From: Ustilago trichophora
Taxonomy: Eukaryota > Basidiomycota > Ustilaginomycetes > Ustilaginales > Ustilaginaceae
Assembly: GCA_900323505.1 (NCBI GenBank)
Contig: OOIN01000035.1
Coordinates: forward strand, 496,001 to 560,000
Reading direction: 5' to 3'
DNA length: 64,000 nt
Position numbers and translations under genes: made by a program. Below, in pieces: positions 29,502 through 39,549 of the stretch (positions within the stretch are counted from its first letter, which is position 1; the number at the start of each line of letters is the position of its first letter). Under the pieces are notes generated by a model that had not been told where the DNA came from, did no database searches, and saw only the letters and a program-made list of their open reading frames with translations.

Positions 29502-31436
29502 ATGCCCACACAATCCCGCAGATCAGCACGGCTCAGCACTTCCGCCTCCACACAAACCGCTGACCGTGTCTCGTCCACCTCGTCCCAACGAAAGTCCGCA
29601 TCCTCCTCCTCCACATCCTCCTCCACTCGCTCCTCGGCTGCATCTTCTGGTGTGATCCCAACCGTGGCTGCGCGCAATGCTTCCAAGAACAAGGTCGACA
29701 GAAAGGAGCGTCGTCTCGAAGACCTTCTCGATGACACCTTTGCCGCCGACGACACTCGCAGGTTGGACATGACCATGGACGCTTTCCAGCCCGTACAACT
29801 AGCCTCCAAATCCTCCAAGAGAAGCAGACAAGATGCAGACGCGGCTGCCCACAAACTCAAACAGGCAACAAGTAGGCGCGATGAACCAGCAAAGGCTAAA
29901 CGCAAGCTCCGTCAAACTCTGGCTGACGATTCCGATGACGACTTTGTCTTTCGTCGTGAGCCAACTCGACGCAACGCGCCTGCTTCATCTTCTTCAACGT
30001 CCTCATCCGCAGCGGTCGGCAGCAGTACAGCCGCCCGAGTGCAAGCGTCTCGCAACGGTGCATCAATACCTTCCTCCAGTCGCACCGTCTTTGAGCCACT
30101 ACCCGATGCGGCCGGCGGCGAAACTCCCATCATCCGGAGAAATCAGGCTTTCAGAGCAGGACTTGAAAAGCAACCTCGTCGTCCGACAGGTCGTGAAGCA
30201 GAACAACAATCTCGTCGCAGTAGTCTTAATCTAAAGGGCCAACGGCGTGTCTCTTCTTTGCGCGATGGAACCGCCGCATACCCGCACGAAGACGTGCCAG
30301 ATCACGAGCTCTTCCGTCACTGTAGCGATCAGCTTCCTCCCGTGGTGCGAATGAAGCACCTCATTGGATGGATCCTCAAGCGGTCGCTTGACATTGCCAC
30401 TGGCAAAGCAGAGTTGCCGGTGCGATCCCGCGACGCAGCCAAAAAGCCAAAGGGCAAGGCCAAAGAGTCCAACGAACTTCCTCTTTTCACTCAAGCCGAA
30501 CTTGAGCTCGTCCGATCCAGAGACTCGGAACTCGCTACGGTGCTCGAGCAGCTTCTCAACGATCTCAATGACGGTGTCTTTGGTATCAGCTGGATGGGCC
30601 GCACCGACGATACGGACAACAAACATTTGCAGCCGCATCCTCGAAACGAGTCGAATCGCAAAGCTGCGGCTCAGCTATCCGCCATAGTCGAATCGATGCG
30701 CAACGAGTCGCAAGCATGGAGCAAAGAGCTCACTAGACTAGAAGACTACGAAGCCGAGACGAGCAGACTAGAGGCGCTGCTTCAGGACGACAGCACTGCA
30801 GAATCGGGCGATGTAATAGCGTGGGATCGTCAGGACTTGGACGAAGCTGGTCTGCAGCAGCTGCGCGATGCAGAGGCCGCCATGGACTGGTTGCGACGGC
30901 TTCAAGGAGACAGCCCTGCAGACGCAACAAAACCCAAACCACGCGCCAAGGGACGCTCCTCGAAAGCAGCCAATGCGCGCCAAGACGACGAGACAGATCT
31001 CAAAGGTACCGAGCACGACCCACGTTGGAGCCATGTCGAATTCAACGTTGATCTCCTGCGCTCACGTTCTCACCAATTCGCACAACTCGAATCGCTCGCC
31101 AGCCGTTACGTCCGCACTGTCTCTGCACACGCCGCACAAGCACTTCGTGATCGCACCTCATCCTCCAGTGCATTGGCTGGAACTTCATCCTCCAGCGTCA
31201 AAGCAGGTCGTCGCAAGACTGCTGCCGGAACCAAGAACGGCCACGGCGGCAGTGAGCGGCTCGAAGTGCTCCTCAGCGGCGTCCGCGAATCGCGTTCCAT
31301 CACGCAGCCTTCGGCGGATGGCAGATTGGCCAATGCGGCAGATCAGAGCGTGGCGGATGTCAGCGCCAGCATGAATGCAGTAGAGCCGGATGAGAGTGAT
31401 CCCACCGATTTGTTGAGAGCCCTTGCTCGCATGTAA
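29502..31436 (+). CDS. DSN1: Kinetochore subunit Dsn1/Mis13 (MIND/Mis12 complex)
   Basis: A single exon of 644 codons from ATG 29502. The first ~250 residues are basic and Ser-rich. The conserved Mis13 core begins near residue 265: HEDVPDHELFRHCSDQLPPV, then RMKHLIGWILKRSLDIA, later LLNDLNDGVFGISWMGR and a coiled-coil stretch SNRKAAAQLSAIVESMRNES. This order (arginine-rich RMKHLL.W motif, then the coiled coil) is that of the Mis12-Mtw1 family protein Dsn1. The protein links the inner kinetochore to Ndc80 and Spc105 and is nuclear throughout the cycle. A basic segment near residue 215 (RRNQAFRAGLEKQPRRPTGR) could correspond to the Aurora-B-regulated CENP-C binding region; that is inference. 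The C-terminus is helical and ends LLRALARM. Confidence 0.85.
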   Translation: MPTQSRRSARLSTSASTQTADRVSSTSSQRKSASSSSTSSSTRSSAASSGVIPTVAARNASKNKVDRKERRLEDLLDDTFAADDTRRLDMTMDAFQPVQLASKSSKRSRQDADAAAHKLKQATSRRDEPAKAKRKLRQTLADDSDDDFVFRREPTRRNAPASSSSTSSSAAVGSSTAARVQASRNGASIPSSSRTVFEPLPDAAGGETPIIRRNQAFRAGLEKQPRRPTGREAEQQSRRSSLNLKGQRRVSSLRDGTAAYPHEDVPDHELFRHCSDQLPPVVRMKHLIGWILKRSLDIATGKAELPVRSRDAAKKPKGKAKESNELPLFTQAELELVRSRDSELATVLEQLLNDLNDGVFGISWMGRTDDTDNKHLQPHPRNESNRKAAAQLSAIVESMRNESQAWSKELTRLEDYEAETSRLEALLQDDSTAESGDVIAWDRQDLDEAGLQQLRDAEAAMDWLRRLQGDSPADATKPKPRAKGRSSKAANARQDDETDLKGTEHDPRWSHVEFNVDLLRSRSHQFAQLESLASRYVRTVSAHAAQALRDRTSSSSALAGTSSSSVKAGRRKTAAGTKNGHGGSERLEVLLSGVRESRSITQPSADGRLANAADQSVADVSASMNAVEPDESDPTDLLRALARM

Positions 31437-31816
31437 TACTCCTCCTTCACTTCATAAGATACCAACCAGTTTACCTCGGACCTGTTCCCTAGCCGGAATG
31501 CGTGCTTGTGTTGCAAGTCTGTGCATATCTGCTGCGCCGACTCGATGAACGCTGCCGATTTTGTGCAGCTGTCCAAGTGAAAGTCTATCAGGCGAGCTGG
31601 GCGTTCTTTGCGGCCAAAAGCGAAGGATCGGAAGACCAATCTTTAGAGTCGATCTGAACTGTCACTCTGAGAAGCGAGCATGAGCATGCGGTGCGAAGTT
31701 TTGCTCGAATCCGAGCTAGAGATCAGTGGATCAAACGTATATGAGTATTGCAAAGGCTTTTTTTTCTTGCGCGTTCTGCCTGCGAATCAAAGCTGTATTT
31801 GTTGGAAGGTACAGAT
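31437..31816. other. Convergent 3' spacer between DSN1 and NDUFA12
   Basis: About 380 bp that hold the 3' untranslated regions of two genes facing each other. Nothing else is seen. Confidence 0.4.
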
Positions 31817-32513
31817 CTATCCCCTCTGGGCGACCTTTGGCTCCCATGCGGACTGCGATTGTAGTGTAACGGAAAATGCATAAGATCTGGTCAGTATTCT
31901 TCGAAGCTTTTCCCTCGCCGAATCCCTCTACTCTGCTATGGGTAAGAGGATCACGCCAAACCTTTCTCCGCATATGTGTGCAGATGGGGTGGTTGGTTGC
32001 ACTTACGATCTTGGGCTTTGTCGTATTATAAGTCCTGAATGCGCCCCTGGTGCCAGTGATGTTTTCGCGCGGGGTAGTCATCCAAGTCTGAGTCATCTTT
32101 TGGATTCCCTTGTCCTCGTGAGGTGGAAGCTGACGGATGTGGTGCAACCAAGAGTGCCACAGTGGGTCCACTTGGGAGGCGTTGAACTCGTTATCCGCCG
32201 CATAGTCTACCCATCGATGACGCAGGGGGAACTCTGAGAGGTTTTCGTAGTACTTGTTGCCGTTCCTAATGTGCGCAGAGCCGGTAAAAAAAACGTCCGA
32301 TTCGCATGCGTTGAAGTATTCTGTCAGCTTCCGAAAGCTCATTGTAGCATCGGATAGATGGGTTGAATCCACCAAAACGTCGGAAGGAAGAATTGCTTAC
32401 CTGTCAATGCCGACAAGACGACCGGATTTGGCATCACCGATATAGTTCAGGTCTCTCCAGAACTTCTTGATTCCTTCCTTGCGGATGTAGTTGATTGTGC
32501 GTGCGAGCGACAT
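31817..32513 (-). CDS. Mitochondrial complex I accessory subunit NDUFA12/B17.2 (three exons)
   Basis: Minus-strand exons 32513-32401, 32265-32007 and 31852-31817 give 135 residues. Donors are GTAAGC and GTAAGT, and acceptors ATTAG and CGCAG; the second exon joins codon-split (AG|G, Arg). The protein starts MSLARTINYIRKEGIKKFWR and has the family core LVGIDRNGNKYYEN, HRWVDYAADNEFNASQVDP and LWHSWLHHIRQLPP, ending KPKISAWEPKVAQRG. The terminal Trp-containing tail resembles that of human NDUFA12, which supports the 11-residue last exon. The subunit binds near the matrix arm close to NDUFS6/NDUFS4. It shares its promoter region with the aldehyde dehydrogenase. Confidence 0.94.
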
Positions 32514-33109
32514 CTTGTGCGCCTTCCTTTGTCGATGTGTGGATGGTCGGTGGTCGATGGTCGATGGTCGATGGTGGAGAAGATGGCGTTTTGGATGGTG
32601 TAAACGGTGGTGCAACGCGCGAAATGCGACGGTTCTGGTTGGTCGTTCGCTTCCGAATTTTGCATCGACGATCTTTGAATCCAACAGCCTGCAAAATCGG
32701 GATCGGGCAGAGGCAAGAAAGGAGAAAGCGTAATTTCGCACGCAAAGAGCGGCGTTTTTTCTTTTTACCCCGCATCGACACAGACTCGGCTGCAAGCTCG
32801 ATAGGCCGTATCACCGTTCGTGACGTCGTCGTATACAGCTGGGAAGGCCGAGATGTGTGCTCTGTGGCGGCCGGCCATTTCTACAATCTGTGGGGTGGGG
32901 GAGACGACAGAAGTCGATCTTCGATTGTCGCTGGTTGGCCGCGGTTCTGCACGGTATCTTCATACAGCTGTCTAAGGTGTATATAGCCACCCGTTGACGG
33001 ACACGCATCAAGCTTACATCCTAATTCCCTTCAATCGTATTCTGTCTTCTATCGGAACACACCCTGCAGTACACCTATCCAGCTCAAAACGCAGTCACAT
33101 TCCATCACC
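32514..33109. promoter_or_regulatory. Divergent promoter region between NDUFA12 and the aldehyde dehydrogenase
   Basis: A 596-bp region between two outward start codons. It contains a short direct repeat GGTCGATGGTCGATGGTCGATGG near 32550-32575 (three GGTCGAT units, given here as positions and unit). No other element can be named. Confidence 0.45.
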
Positions 33110-34606
33110 ATGACCTCCAACGAAGCATCCAGACTCAAAGACCCCTCCTTGTTCATCACGCAATGCATCATCGGCTCGAATCGCGTCGCCTCTCATTCGG
33201 GCAAGACATTCGACGTTCTCTACCCCGGAGATCGTTCGGTCAAGATCGCCTCGATTCCCGAATGTAACGCCCAGGACGTCAACGATGCGGTCTCTTCGTG
33301 CTACACCACATTCCAATCCTTCTCCCAGACCACCGCTCGACAGCGCTCCGACATGCTGCGCAAACTCAACGACTTGACCTTGGCAAACATCGACGATCTT
33401 GCCACGCTCATCGTCCGCGAGAATGGCAAGACCCGTGCCGAGGCTGAAGCTGAAGTCAAGTACGCCGCAAGCTTCTTGGCCTGGTTTGCGAATATGGCCG
33501 AAATCGGATGTCAGGGCGAGACGATCAGTGCGGCCAATCCCAATATGCGGGTGCACACCATCAGGCAGCCTATTGGAGTGGTTGCCTGTCTGTTGCCGTG
33601 GAATTTGCCCTTGGCTATGGCTACGAGGAAGATTGGGCCTGCACTTGCTGCGGGTTGCACATGCATCGTAAAACCTGCGGGTGAGACGCCGTTGAGCACC
33701 TTGGCGTTTGCAGAGCTGGTCAAGAGGGCAGGTTATCCAGATGGATGCGTCAACGTCGTAACCACCCTCGATAACGTGGCTGAGGTGGGCAAAGCGATTT
33801 GCGAGCACAAGCACGTTCGTAAAGTTTCCCTCACCGGTTCCACACGTGTTGGCAAGCTCATTGCTGCTCAGAGCGCAAGCACGCTCAAGAAGCTCAGCAT
33901 GGAACTGGGCGGCAACTCTCCCGTGCTTGTCATGAACGATGCCGATCTGGACAAAGCTATCACTGGAGTGCTTCTCGCCAAGCTGCGTACGAGCGGTCAG
34001 ACTTGCGTTGCAGCCAACAGGATCTTGGTGCAATCTGGCATCCACGACCGCTTCCTCTCTGCCCTCGCTGAGAAAATCAAGACATACAAGCAGGGTGATG
34101 GCGAAGACCCCTCGACACACCTTGGACCCCTAATCACCGACAGGGCTGTCGAAAAGTGCCGCTCTCACGTCGAAGATGCTCTCTCCAAGGGTGCCACCCT
34201 CTACTACGGTCCTAAGCCACCTTCCTCCTTCCCCGACTCCGGCGGCTACTTCTACCCACCCACAATCCTAACGGGTCTCAGGGACGACATGCAAATCTGT
34301 ACCGAAGAAACCTTTGGCCCCGTCGCCGCGATCCGAAAGTTCGAAACCGAGCAGGAAGCACTCAAGATCGCCAACGACAGCGATGTTGGCCTCGGCGCCT
34401 ACGTCTACACAAACGACCTGCGCGTAGCAGCAAGAATGGCAAGCGGAATCGAAACCGGAATGATCGGCATCAACACCGGCATGCTCAGCGCTTGCGAGAG
34501 TCCCTTCGGCGGTGTCAAGGAAAGTGGATATGGAAAGGAAGGAAGTATCCACGGTATGGCAGAGTACCAGATTATGAAGACGATCACTACCGACGTCTCG
34601 GGTTAA
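33110..34606 (+). CDS. Aldehyde dehydrogenase, succinate-semialdehyde dehydrogenase type
   Basis: A single exon of 498 codons from ATG 33110. Family landmarks: the NAD(P)-binding PWNLPLAMATRKIGPALAAG, the turn SLTGSTRVGK, the general base E265 in MELGGNSPV, and the nucleophile C299 in SGQTCVAANRILVQ. The end SPFGGVKESGYGKEGSIHGM followed by AEY is characteristic of succinate-semialdehyde dehydrogenases (GabD/Uga2), which take the last step of the GABA shunt to succinate. There is no obvious mitochondrial presequence, so it may be cytosolic, as yeast Uga2 is. Substrate is inferred from similarity of motifs; a related hydroxy-aldehyde substrate cannot be excluded. It is divergent from NDUFA12. 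Confidence 0.9.
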   Translation: MTSNEASRLKDPSLFITQCIIGSNRVASHSGKTFDVLYPGDRSVKIASIPECNAQDVNDAVSSCYTTFQSFSQTTARQRSDMLRKLNDLTLANIDDLATLIVRENGKTRAEAEAEVKYAASFLAWFANMAEIGCQGETISAANPNMRVHTIRQPIGVVACLLPWNLPLAMATRKIGPALAAGCTCIVKPAGETPLSTLAFAELVKRAGYPDGCVNVVTTLDNVAEVGKAICEHKHVRKVSLTGSTRVGKLIAAQSASTLKKLSMELGGNSPVLVMNDADLDKAITGVLLAKLRTSGQTCVAANRILVQSGIHDRFLSALAEKIKTYKQGDGEDPSTHLGPLITDRAVEKCRSHVEDALSKGATLYYGPKPPSSFPDSGGYFYPPTILTGLRDDMQICTEETFGPVAAIRKFETEQEALKIANDSDVGLGAYVYTNDLRVAARMASGIETGMIGINTGMLSACESPFGGVKESGYGKEGSIHGMAEYQIMKTITTDVSG

Positions 34607-34908
34607 GTTTGTCCCCCAAACAAAAACTGGTCGTGGCAATCTACAGTCGTGTTTCTTGAATCCTCATGTTGACTGGCGAGTCAATTGGCGCTACACAAAT
34701 CCTTGCCGAGATGATCCTACGTGAGAAGAGCTGCGATAGAATTACAATGAATCATGGTAACGAGACTGGAAACCGAAAGTATTATAGTTATGCGATATGA
34801 TGCGAGACGAGAGATGGTGAGAGCAGTGGTGCAGTAAAAAAGACGAGCGGTGAAGTGGTGAAACGAGTCACGATAAACAGGACAAGACCGAATCTGAATG
34901 CTACGAAT
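34607..34908. other. Convergent spacer between the dehydrogenase and the arrestin-like gene
   Basis: About 300 bp of 3' untranslated sequence from both sides; nothing else seen. Confidence 0.4.
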
Positions 34909-36903
34909 TTAAGCCGAAGGGCTGCCGTATGGCGTCTCCAACTCAGCCAGCTTGCCACGCGGGCGGAAGCCTTCCCTTGCCGAGCCGGGACCATAGTGCC
35001 AACCAGAAACAGGACTGCTTGCCCTCGAGGGCGGGGCCCAGGGCGGTGGCGGCACGTTTGCATCTGTATTCTCGACCCAAGCTCCAGGAGCGGTAGGCAC
35101 TCCCTCTAGCAGCCTCTGTTCCGCCTCTGTAAGCTCTTCGGTCGTGCGTCCGCAATTGCAGGTAGCATGCGAAGTACCAGTACGGTCGGGCAAGTAGCTC
35201 ACAGCCCACGGCACGTTGTCCGGTAGCGACCGCGGCGTCGAATAGCCGTGATTGCGATGGCTTCCGTTCTGGTCAATATGACCAGCAGAGGCAGGTGTAA
35301 GCGCGTGCAGACCGATGCTGCTCAAGCCGTTACCCGAGCGTCCCCGGTTGTTGCGGGTGGGACTCGAGTTTCGGCTCTTGCGGCCAGAGCCGCCAAAATG
35401 GGCCGCAAAGCCATGACGTGTGGGTGAAGTGTCACGCGATCCAGCACGCGAGTTGGCGGCCGAGTTGAACGCCGAGCTTCCACGCGAGCCAGGAAGCATG
35501 TGGTTGAGGGTGGTGGTGCGCTTCCAGTGTTCGAGCTCGGGATGCGAGTTACGCAGCGACGACGGAGGCGTGGGTGATGACGGTCGAGAGTTGGATGGCG
35601 ACTCGAGCGAGTAAGGCGGCAGATGGATGGTGTCGAAAGTGCAGCAGCATGAGGGGATGGTGGTAGCTCGGCGCATGGAGAACACTTGCACTTTTGGTTT
35701 GCCGAAGCTGTCGCTGTCTTCCCTGGTGTCTAGAACGTCCTTGCGGGAGAAGAAGATTTCAGCTCCCATCTCATGGCTAACACGGATCTCTGCACGAGAG
35801 CCACGGACGGTGCTGGGTCGGAGCAGATTGTCGTCCGGCAGGCGGACCACCGACTTGATCCTGTATCCGTTCTCGTAATGCAAAGGAGTAGCTGGCTCCA
35901 TGGGCGTGACGGGGGCCGAGGCAGAGCCGTTGAGTGGCAGACCGAAAGGCGAGAGATTGGCAGGGCCAGGTCCGGCACCACGTCCCGGTCGACCCGGCTT
36001 GCCATGCTCCATGTCGCCGATCCAGATCGAGTCCTCGGGCCCGACTGCATCCGTATGTTGCTTGGTCTTGTATGGCATGTAACCCTTTTCCCAAAGACGC
36101 AGCTTCTCGGTGGGAAGCTTGAGCCAGCCCTTTCGGACGTCGCTGTAGAGCTCGAAGGTCTGTTCCAAAAAGACACGGACCACGTGGACATTGAGGCCTG
36201 CAGGCGGATCGGGATGGTAAAGGTTGAGATTCGCCGTACCTCCTACTGTCAGTGATGCCGAGGTGAGCGAGACGGACATGGGTCCGAGTGCTTCGTGCAC
36301 GTCGTGATACTGGATGTCCAGAGGTGCTGGTCCACCGTCCGAGTTGACATGGAGCATGATGAAGATCTCCTTCCATGCCGAGATGTTGTTGCGCGCACGG
36401 CCGGCGCCAAGAGCGGTTGCTGTGAGGATGTAGCGAACGCGACCATGCTTGCTGCGCTCGAATGGCGGTGTGGAGGCAGGGATGATGAAGGCAAACTCGA
36501 AGCCGTGGATGCCCTTCTCGAGGTGGATACCTTCAGAGACGTTGCAGTTGTGCGACTTTTCCTTCTCCTTACCCTTGGAACGCGATGACCTGACGTTGAT
36601 AGCGCCTGGCGTGCCATCGTTCATGATCTCTACCGTTTTTTCCATGATGACCTTCTCCTCCCATCGAATCGAAGAAGCGGAGGGAGAGGCACCTTCGGGA
36701 ATGGCCAGCGTCTGCACACCCTGAAGAACCACCCTGACGCCTTGGATGTGGCGCTCGCTGGGGCACTTAATCTCGACGAGACCGCGAAGAGTCTTGTCAT
36801 CGCCGGGGATCTCTGTGTTGGGCGGTGGCGGGTGTACGAAGATGTCCTGCGAGACGAGGTGGAGTGAGATCTCGCAAGGATGATGAACGATCGAGCTGAA
36901 CAT
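34909..36903 (-). CDS. Arrestin-domain protein (ART-like trafficking adaptor)
   Basis: A single exon of 664 codons from ATG 36903. An arrestin N-domain spans roughly residues 10-190, with beta-strand patterns DKTLRGLVEIKCPSERHIQG then VRVVLQGVQTL, GFEFAFIIPASTPPF and RVRYILTATALGAGR. An arrestin C-domain follows from about residue 200 to 425. The last ~230 residues are Ser/Pro-rich and disordered. LPPY at 428-431 fits the LPxY variant of the PPxY motif through which yeast arrestin-related proteins recruit the ubiquitin ligase Rsp5. The likely role is therefore ubiquitin-dependent endocytosis of plasma-membrane transporters, or pH/G-protein signalling as in PalF/Rim8. I cannot choose between ART subfamilies from sequence alone. 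Confidence 0.82.
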   Translation of the reverse strand: MFSSIVHHPCEISLHLVSQDIFVHPPPPNTEIPGDDKTLRGLVEIKCPSERHIQGVRVVLQGVQTLAIPEGASPSASSIRWEEKVIMEKTVEIMNDGTPGAINVRSSRSKGKEKEKSHNCNVSEGIHLEKGIHGFEFAFIIPASTPPFERSKHGRVRYILTATALGAGRARNNISAWKEIFIMLHVNSDGGPAPLDIQYHDVHEALGPMSVSLTSASLTVGGTANLNLYHPDPPAGLNVHVVRVFLEQTFELYSDVRKGWLKLPTEKLRLWEKGYMPYKTKQHTDAVGPEDSIWIGDMEHGKPGRPGRGAGPGPANLSPFGLPLNGSASAPVTPMEPATPLHYENGYRIKSVVRLPDDNLLRPSTVRGSRAEIRVSHEMGAEIFFSRKDVLDTREDSDSFGKPKVQVFSMRRATTIPSCCCTFDTIHLPPYSLESPSNSRPSSPTPPSSLRNSHPELEHWKRTTTLNHMLPGSRGSSAFNSAANSRAGSRDTSPTRHGFAAHFGGSGRKSRNSSPTRNNRGRSGNGLSSIGLHALTPASAGHIDQNGSHRNHGYSTPRSLPDNVPWAVSYLPDRTGTSHATCNCGRTTEELTEAEQRLLEGVPTAPGAWVENTDANVPPPPWAPPSRASSPVSGWHYGPGSAREGFRPRGKLAELETPYGSPSA

Positions 36904-38914
36904 GCTGGTAGTGTCTCTGCAAAGCCAGAGATGATGATCAGGCGAGGGAGACGGTGCTCCCCTGAAGCAAGCAAGGTAGCTATACTGGTAGAAGAGGTAC
37001 TTGGACGGTAATCCTAGCTATGACGATGTTGTGTCGGAAAGGTCCCGGTGACGATCCTGACGTGATTTGAGGCCTATTGCAAGAGTGTGGATGTCGTGAA
37101 GATGAAGAGCGAGAATGGCGAGCTGAGATGATGGTATGATCGCAAAAGCAAAGTAATGCAAAGCAATGCGATTGGTGACTGAGCCTTAACGGATGAACCG
37201 AAATGCTGTTTGTGTGTAAGTCGGTGTTGGTGGCTCAGCAAAGATGGAAAAGTTTAGTTGCGTTGGGTTGGGCGGTGGGGATAATCTTTGCAGAGTGACA
37301 AGAAGGCGAAAATGTTATCGGCGGAGCTTGTTCGGTTCATGCCGCATTGGCACCTCTCTTCGCATTTTGCATCGATGGCGTCTGCTCTGCAAATGCGTGT
37401 GTGAGTGAGTCTTTGCTGATCTGCAGCATTATCGTTGACAATCTCAGGGAAACACGATGCAGACCAGAGATAAAGTTCGCCGTCCTGAGTTTTTTATCCT
37501 TTTTTGTTTTATTTATTTATTTTTCTTTCTTCCTAAACTTCATTTTCAGCTTCCGTACTTAGTCGCGTGCCCTGAAGAAATGCAAGTGGAGCAAAAGCCT
37601 CTGCACTGCACTGTGCTGTGCTCTGACATTTTGCTTTCAAAATCACCAGAGTTTCGAAAAATGGACAAAGAGAAAAGTTGACCTTTTTTGCATGCCACAT
37701 ATGGCAAAGCAAGGGATTCAGTCACACCTTACCACACTTTGGAGTCATTCGCCTGCGGAATCTACGGCCAAATTCTCGGATGAACCCTAAGCAAGAGCTT
37801 CCTTAGCTCACTCGGATTCGGAAAGCTCAAAGCTTCATTGATTCTTAGCACACGTTCCTTAACTTTTAGCGTGATGTGTCTGTTGCATGTGTGACAAAGA
37901 CAAAAAGAAGATCGCCGCCACCGCAGCTGTCGACTCATATACAGTACAACCCTATTCCCACCCCGTGCCCGCTGCAGTTGGATGCTATAGGGCCTGCCCT
38001 ATCCGCTGACTCCCATTCGTTGCTGCCATCCAGGCACACAGCTGTGAGGTGACCACGGGTTGCCAAATCCCACCAAGGAACGATGGTTGTAAGGGTCGAG
38101 CGACGGGCTCCCGGGCCTCGGCCAAGTCACACCACTAAATTCACTTCTGAGATAATGTGAAAGCCTCTAGAACGCCGCACAGTAAGCCAGATTCACCGTG
38201 AATCGGAATCAGAGGCCACGCATGAGAGTGTACAACGTGACACCGAGCCAGATGAAGGGGAGAACACCTCTCCGTGTGAAGACGGTGTCGAGCGGCGTAT
38301 TTTTGCTCGCTGTACCTGATACGCACGGTACTGTACTCTCGGCGAATTTTATTCTTTTTGTGTGCTTCACACGCACACGCTACATGTTTTCCAACAACCA
38401 AGCTAGTAGTTAAGCTAAACCTTGAGCGAATCGATGCCGTTGCCAAGACCGATTCTAGGTGCACCCTATGCCATTTCGGAACTTCGATGCAGACTTCACC
38501 AATTTACACGCAGCTTGCCGATGATGCCGGGACGTTGTGATTGTGAACAGAAGTCAAGTCGCCACGAAAGGAGAAAAAAAAAAAAAGGGAACGAGAAGTA
38601 AAAATTTCCTAGCGAGGTGCAGGGTCCATTCTCACCGGTACCAGCTGAAGTGTGTGTGACAGTCAAGCCCTCTTAGCAAGAAGGCTCTTGAGAGAGAACA
38701 CTGATCGACGCATGTGCTGTGCTGGGCTATGCTGGAATTCTCCGAGCTCCGGCCAAAGTGGGCAAAGTGATTGCCAAAAGATCTTGTGTATCGCTGCTGC
38801 TGACTGAGGTTTCCCACGAGGACGCTTATCCGTCAATCGATAGCAAGGCTCGCTGTGGGTCCCTTTCATCTCTGCACGGCAATTGCAGAAGCACAAAAAC
38901 CCCTATTCATCACA
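36904..38914. other. 2-kb divergent region without a supported gene
   Basis: Lies between the arrestin-like gene (minus) and the two-exon unknown gene (plus). AT-rich stretches occur at 37490-37560. Palindromic TACAGTA/TACTGTA motifs are at about 37933 and 38328. An A-run lies at 38572-38587. ORFs are short and unconvincing. Confidence 0.4.
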
Positions 38915-39549
38915 ATGCTCACGTTGCCGGTCCCCATCACACGCCGTCCAACGCAACGCAACACAGTCCTCAAAGCACGAGATCCCATTCGAGCGCTCGA
39001 GATCATCCTTGACGATGAGGAAACGCGTGAGATTTATCCAATCGATATCGCACCGTTATCAACGTTGGCGGGCCCCAGCGCATACACGTTGCACATCGTG
39101 GCGTTCATCTCCCTGATTGATGGTAAGCAAAGTCGGATGATACATACACACAAAGGGGTTCGTCTGGAGTTGTAGGTCACGTCGTCAAACAACGCTTCAG
39201 TAAGCAAAAAGTACAGTATGATGGAAAATCGATAAGGTTAGATTTTTTTCGAGGCTGTGCTGGACAAGCATGGTTTTTCGACGCAGTTGAGATTTTCTTC
39301 CGGTTTTACGTGCTCGATGAGATCTTAAGCTCAAGGCACGCAGCCGTGGATTCGTCCGAACATGCAAGTCTGACAGCTCGACATGCATCAACATCACTCT
39401 GCCGGTCTAGGCTCGGCCAAAACAAGAACAAGCTCTCGCTGATCTTCCTTCGAAGAATCGAACAGTTTGCCGAGATCGACAGCGCTGAAACCGCCATCCA
39501 GCTACCCGATCGAATCATGTTCCTACTCGTGCAGGCATCGATGCTATAA
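38915..39549 (+). CDS. Unrecognised two-exon gene, 156 residues
   Basis: Exon 1 (38915-39122) and exon 2 (39287-39549) are joined by a 164-bp intron with GTAAGC donor and CGCAG acceptor; the codon is split G|TT, so the phases fit. The protein starts MLTLPVPITRRPTQRNTVLK, continues to LHIVAFISLID, and after the junction VEIFFRFYVLDEILSSRHAA. It ends IMFLLVQASML. The mix of charged and hydrophobic segments is protein-like, unlike the surrounding ORFs, but I recognise no domain. The stop codon lies 6 bp inside the end of the convergent DNA glycosylase gene. Because the evidence is only splice fit and composition, this remains a candidate gene. Confidence 0.5.

Noticed and set aside
28909..29655. 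248-codon plus-strand ORF before and overlapping DSN1
   Set aside because: Its translation is His/Pro/Ser-rich from C-rich leader sequence and it overlaps the strongly supported DSN1 frame.
33095..34120. 341-codon ORF antisense to the aldehyde dehydrogenase
   Set aside because: Antisense frames opposite GC-rich coding sequence stay open by codon bias. Its translation has no domain and the plus-strand enzyme is unmistakable.
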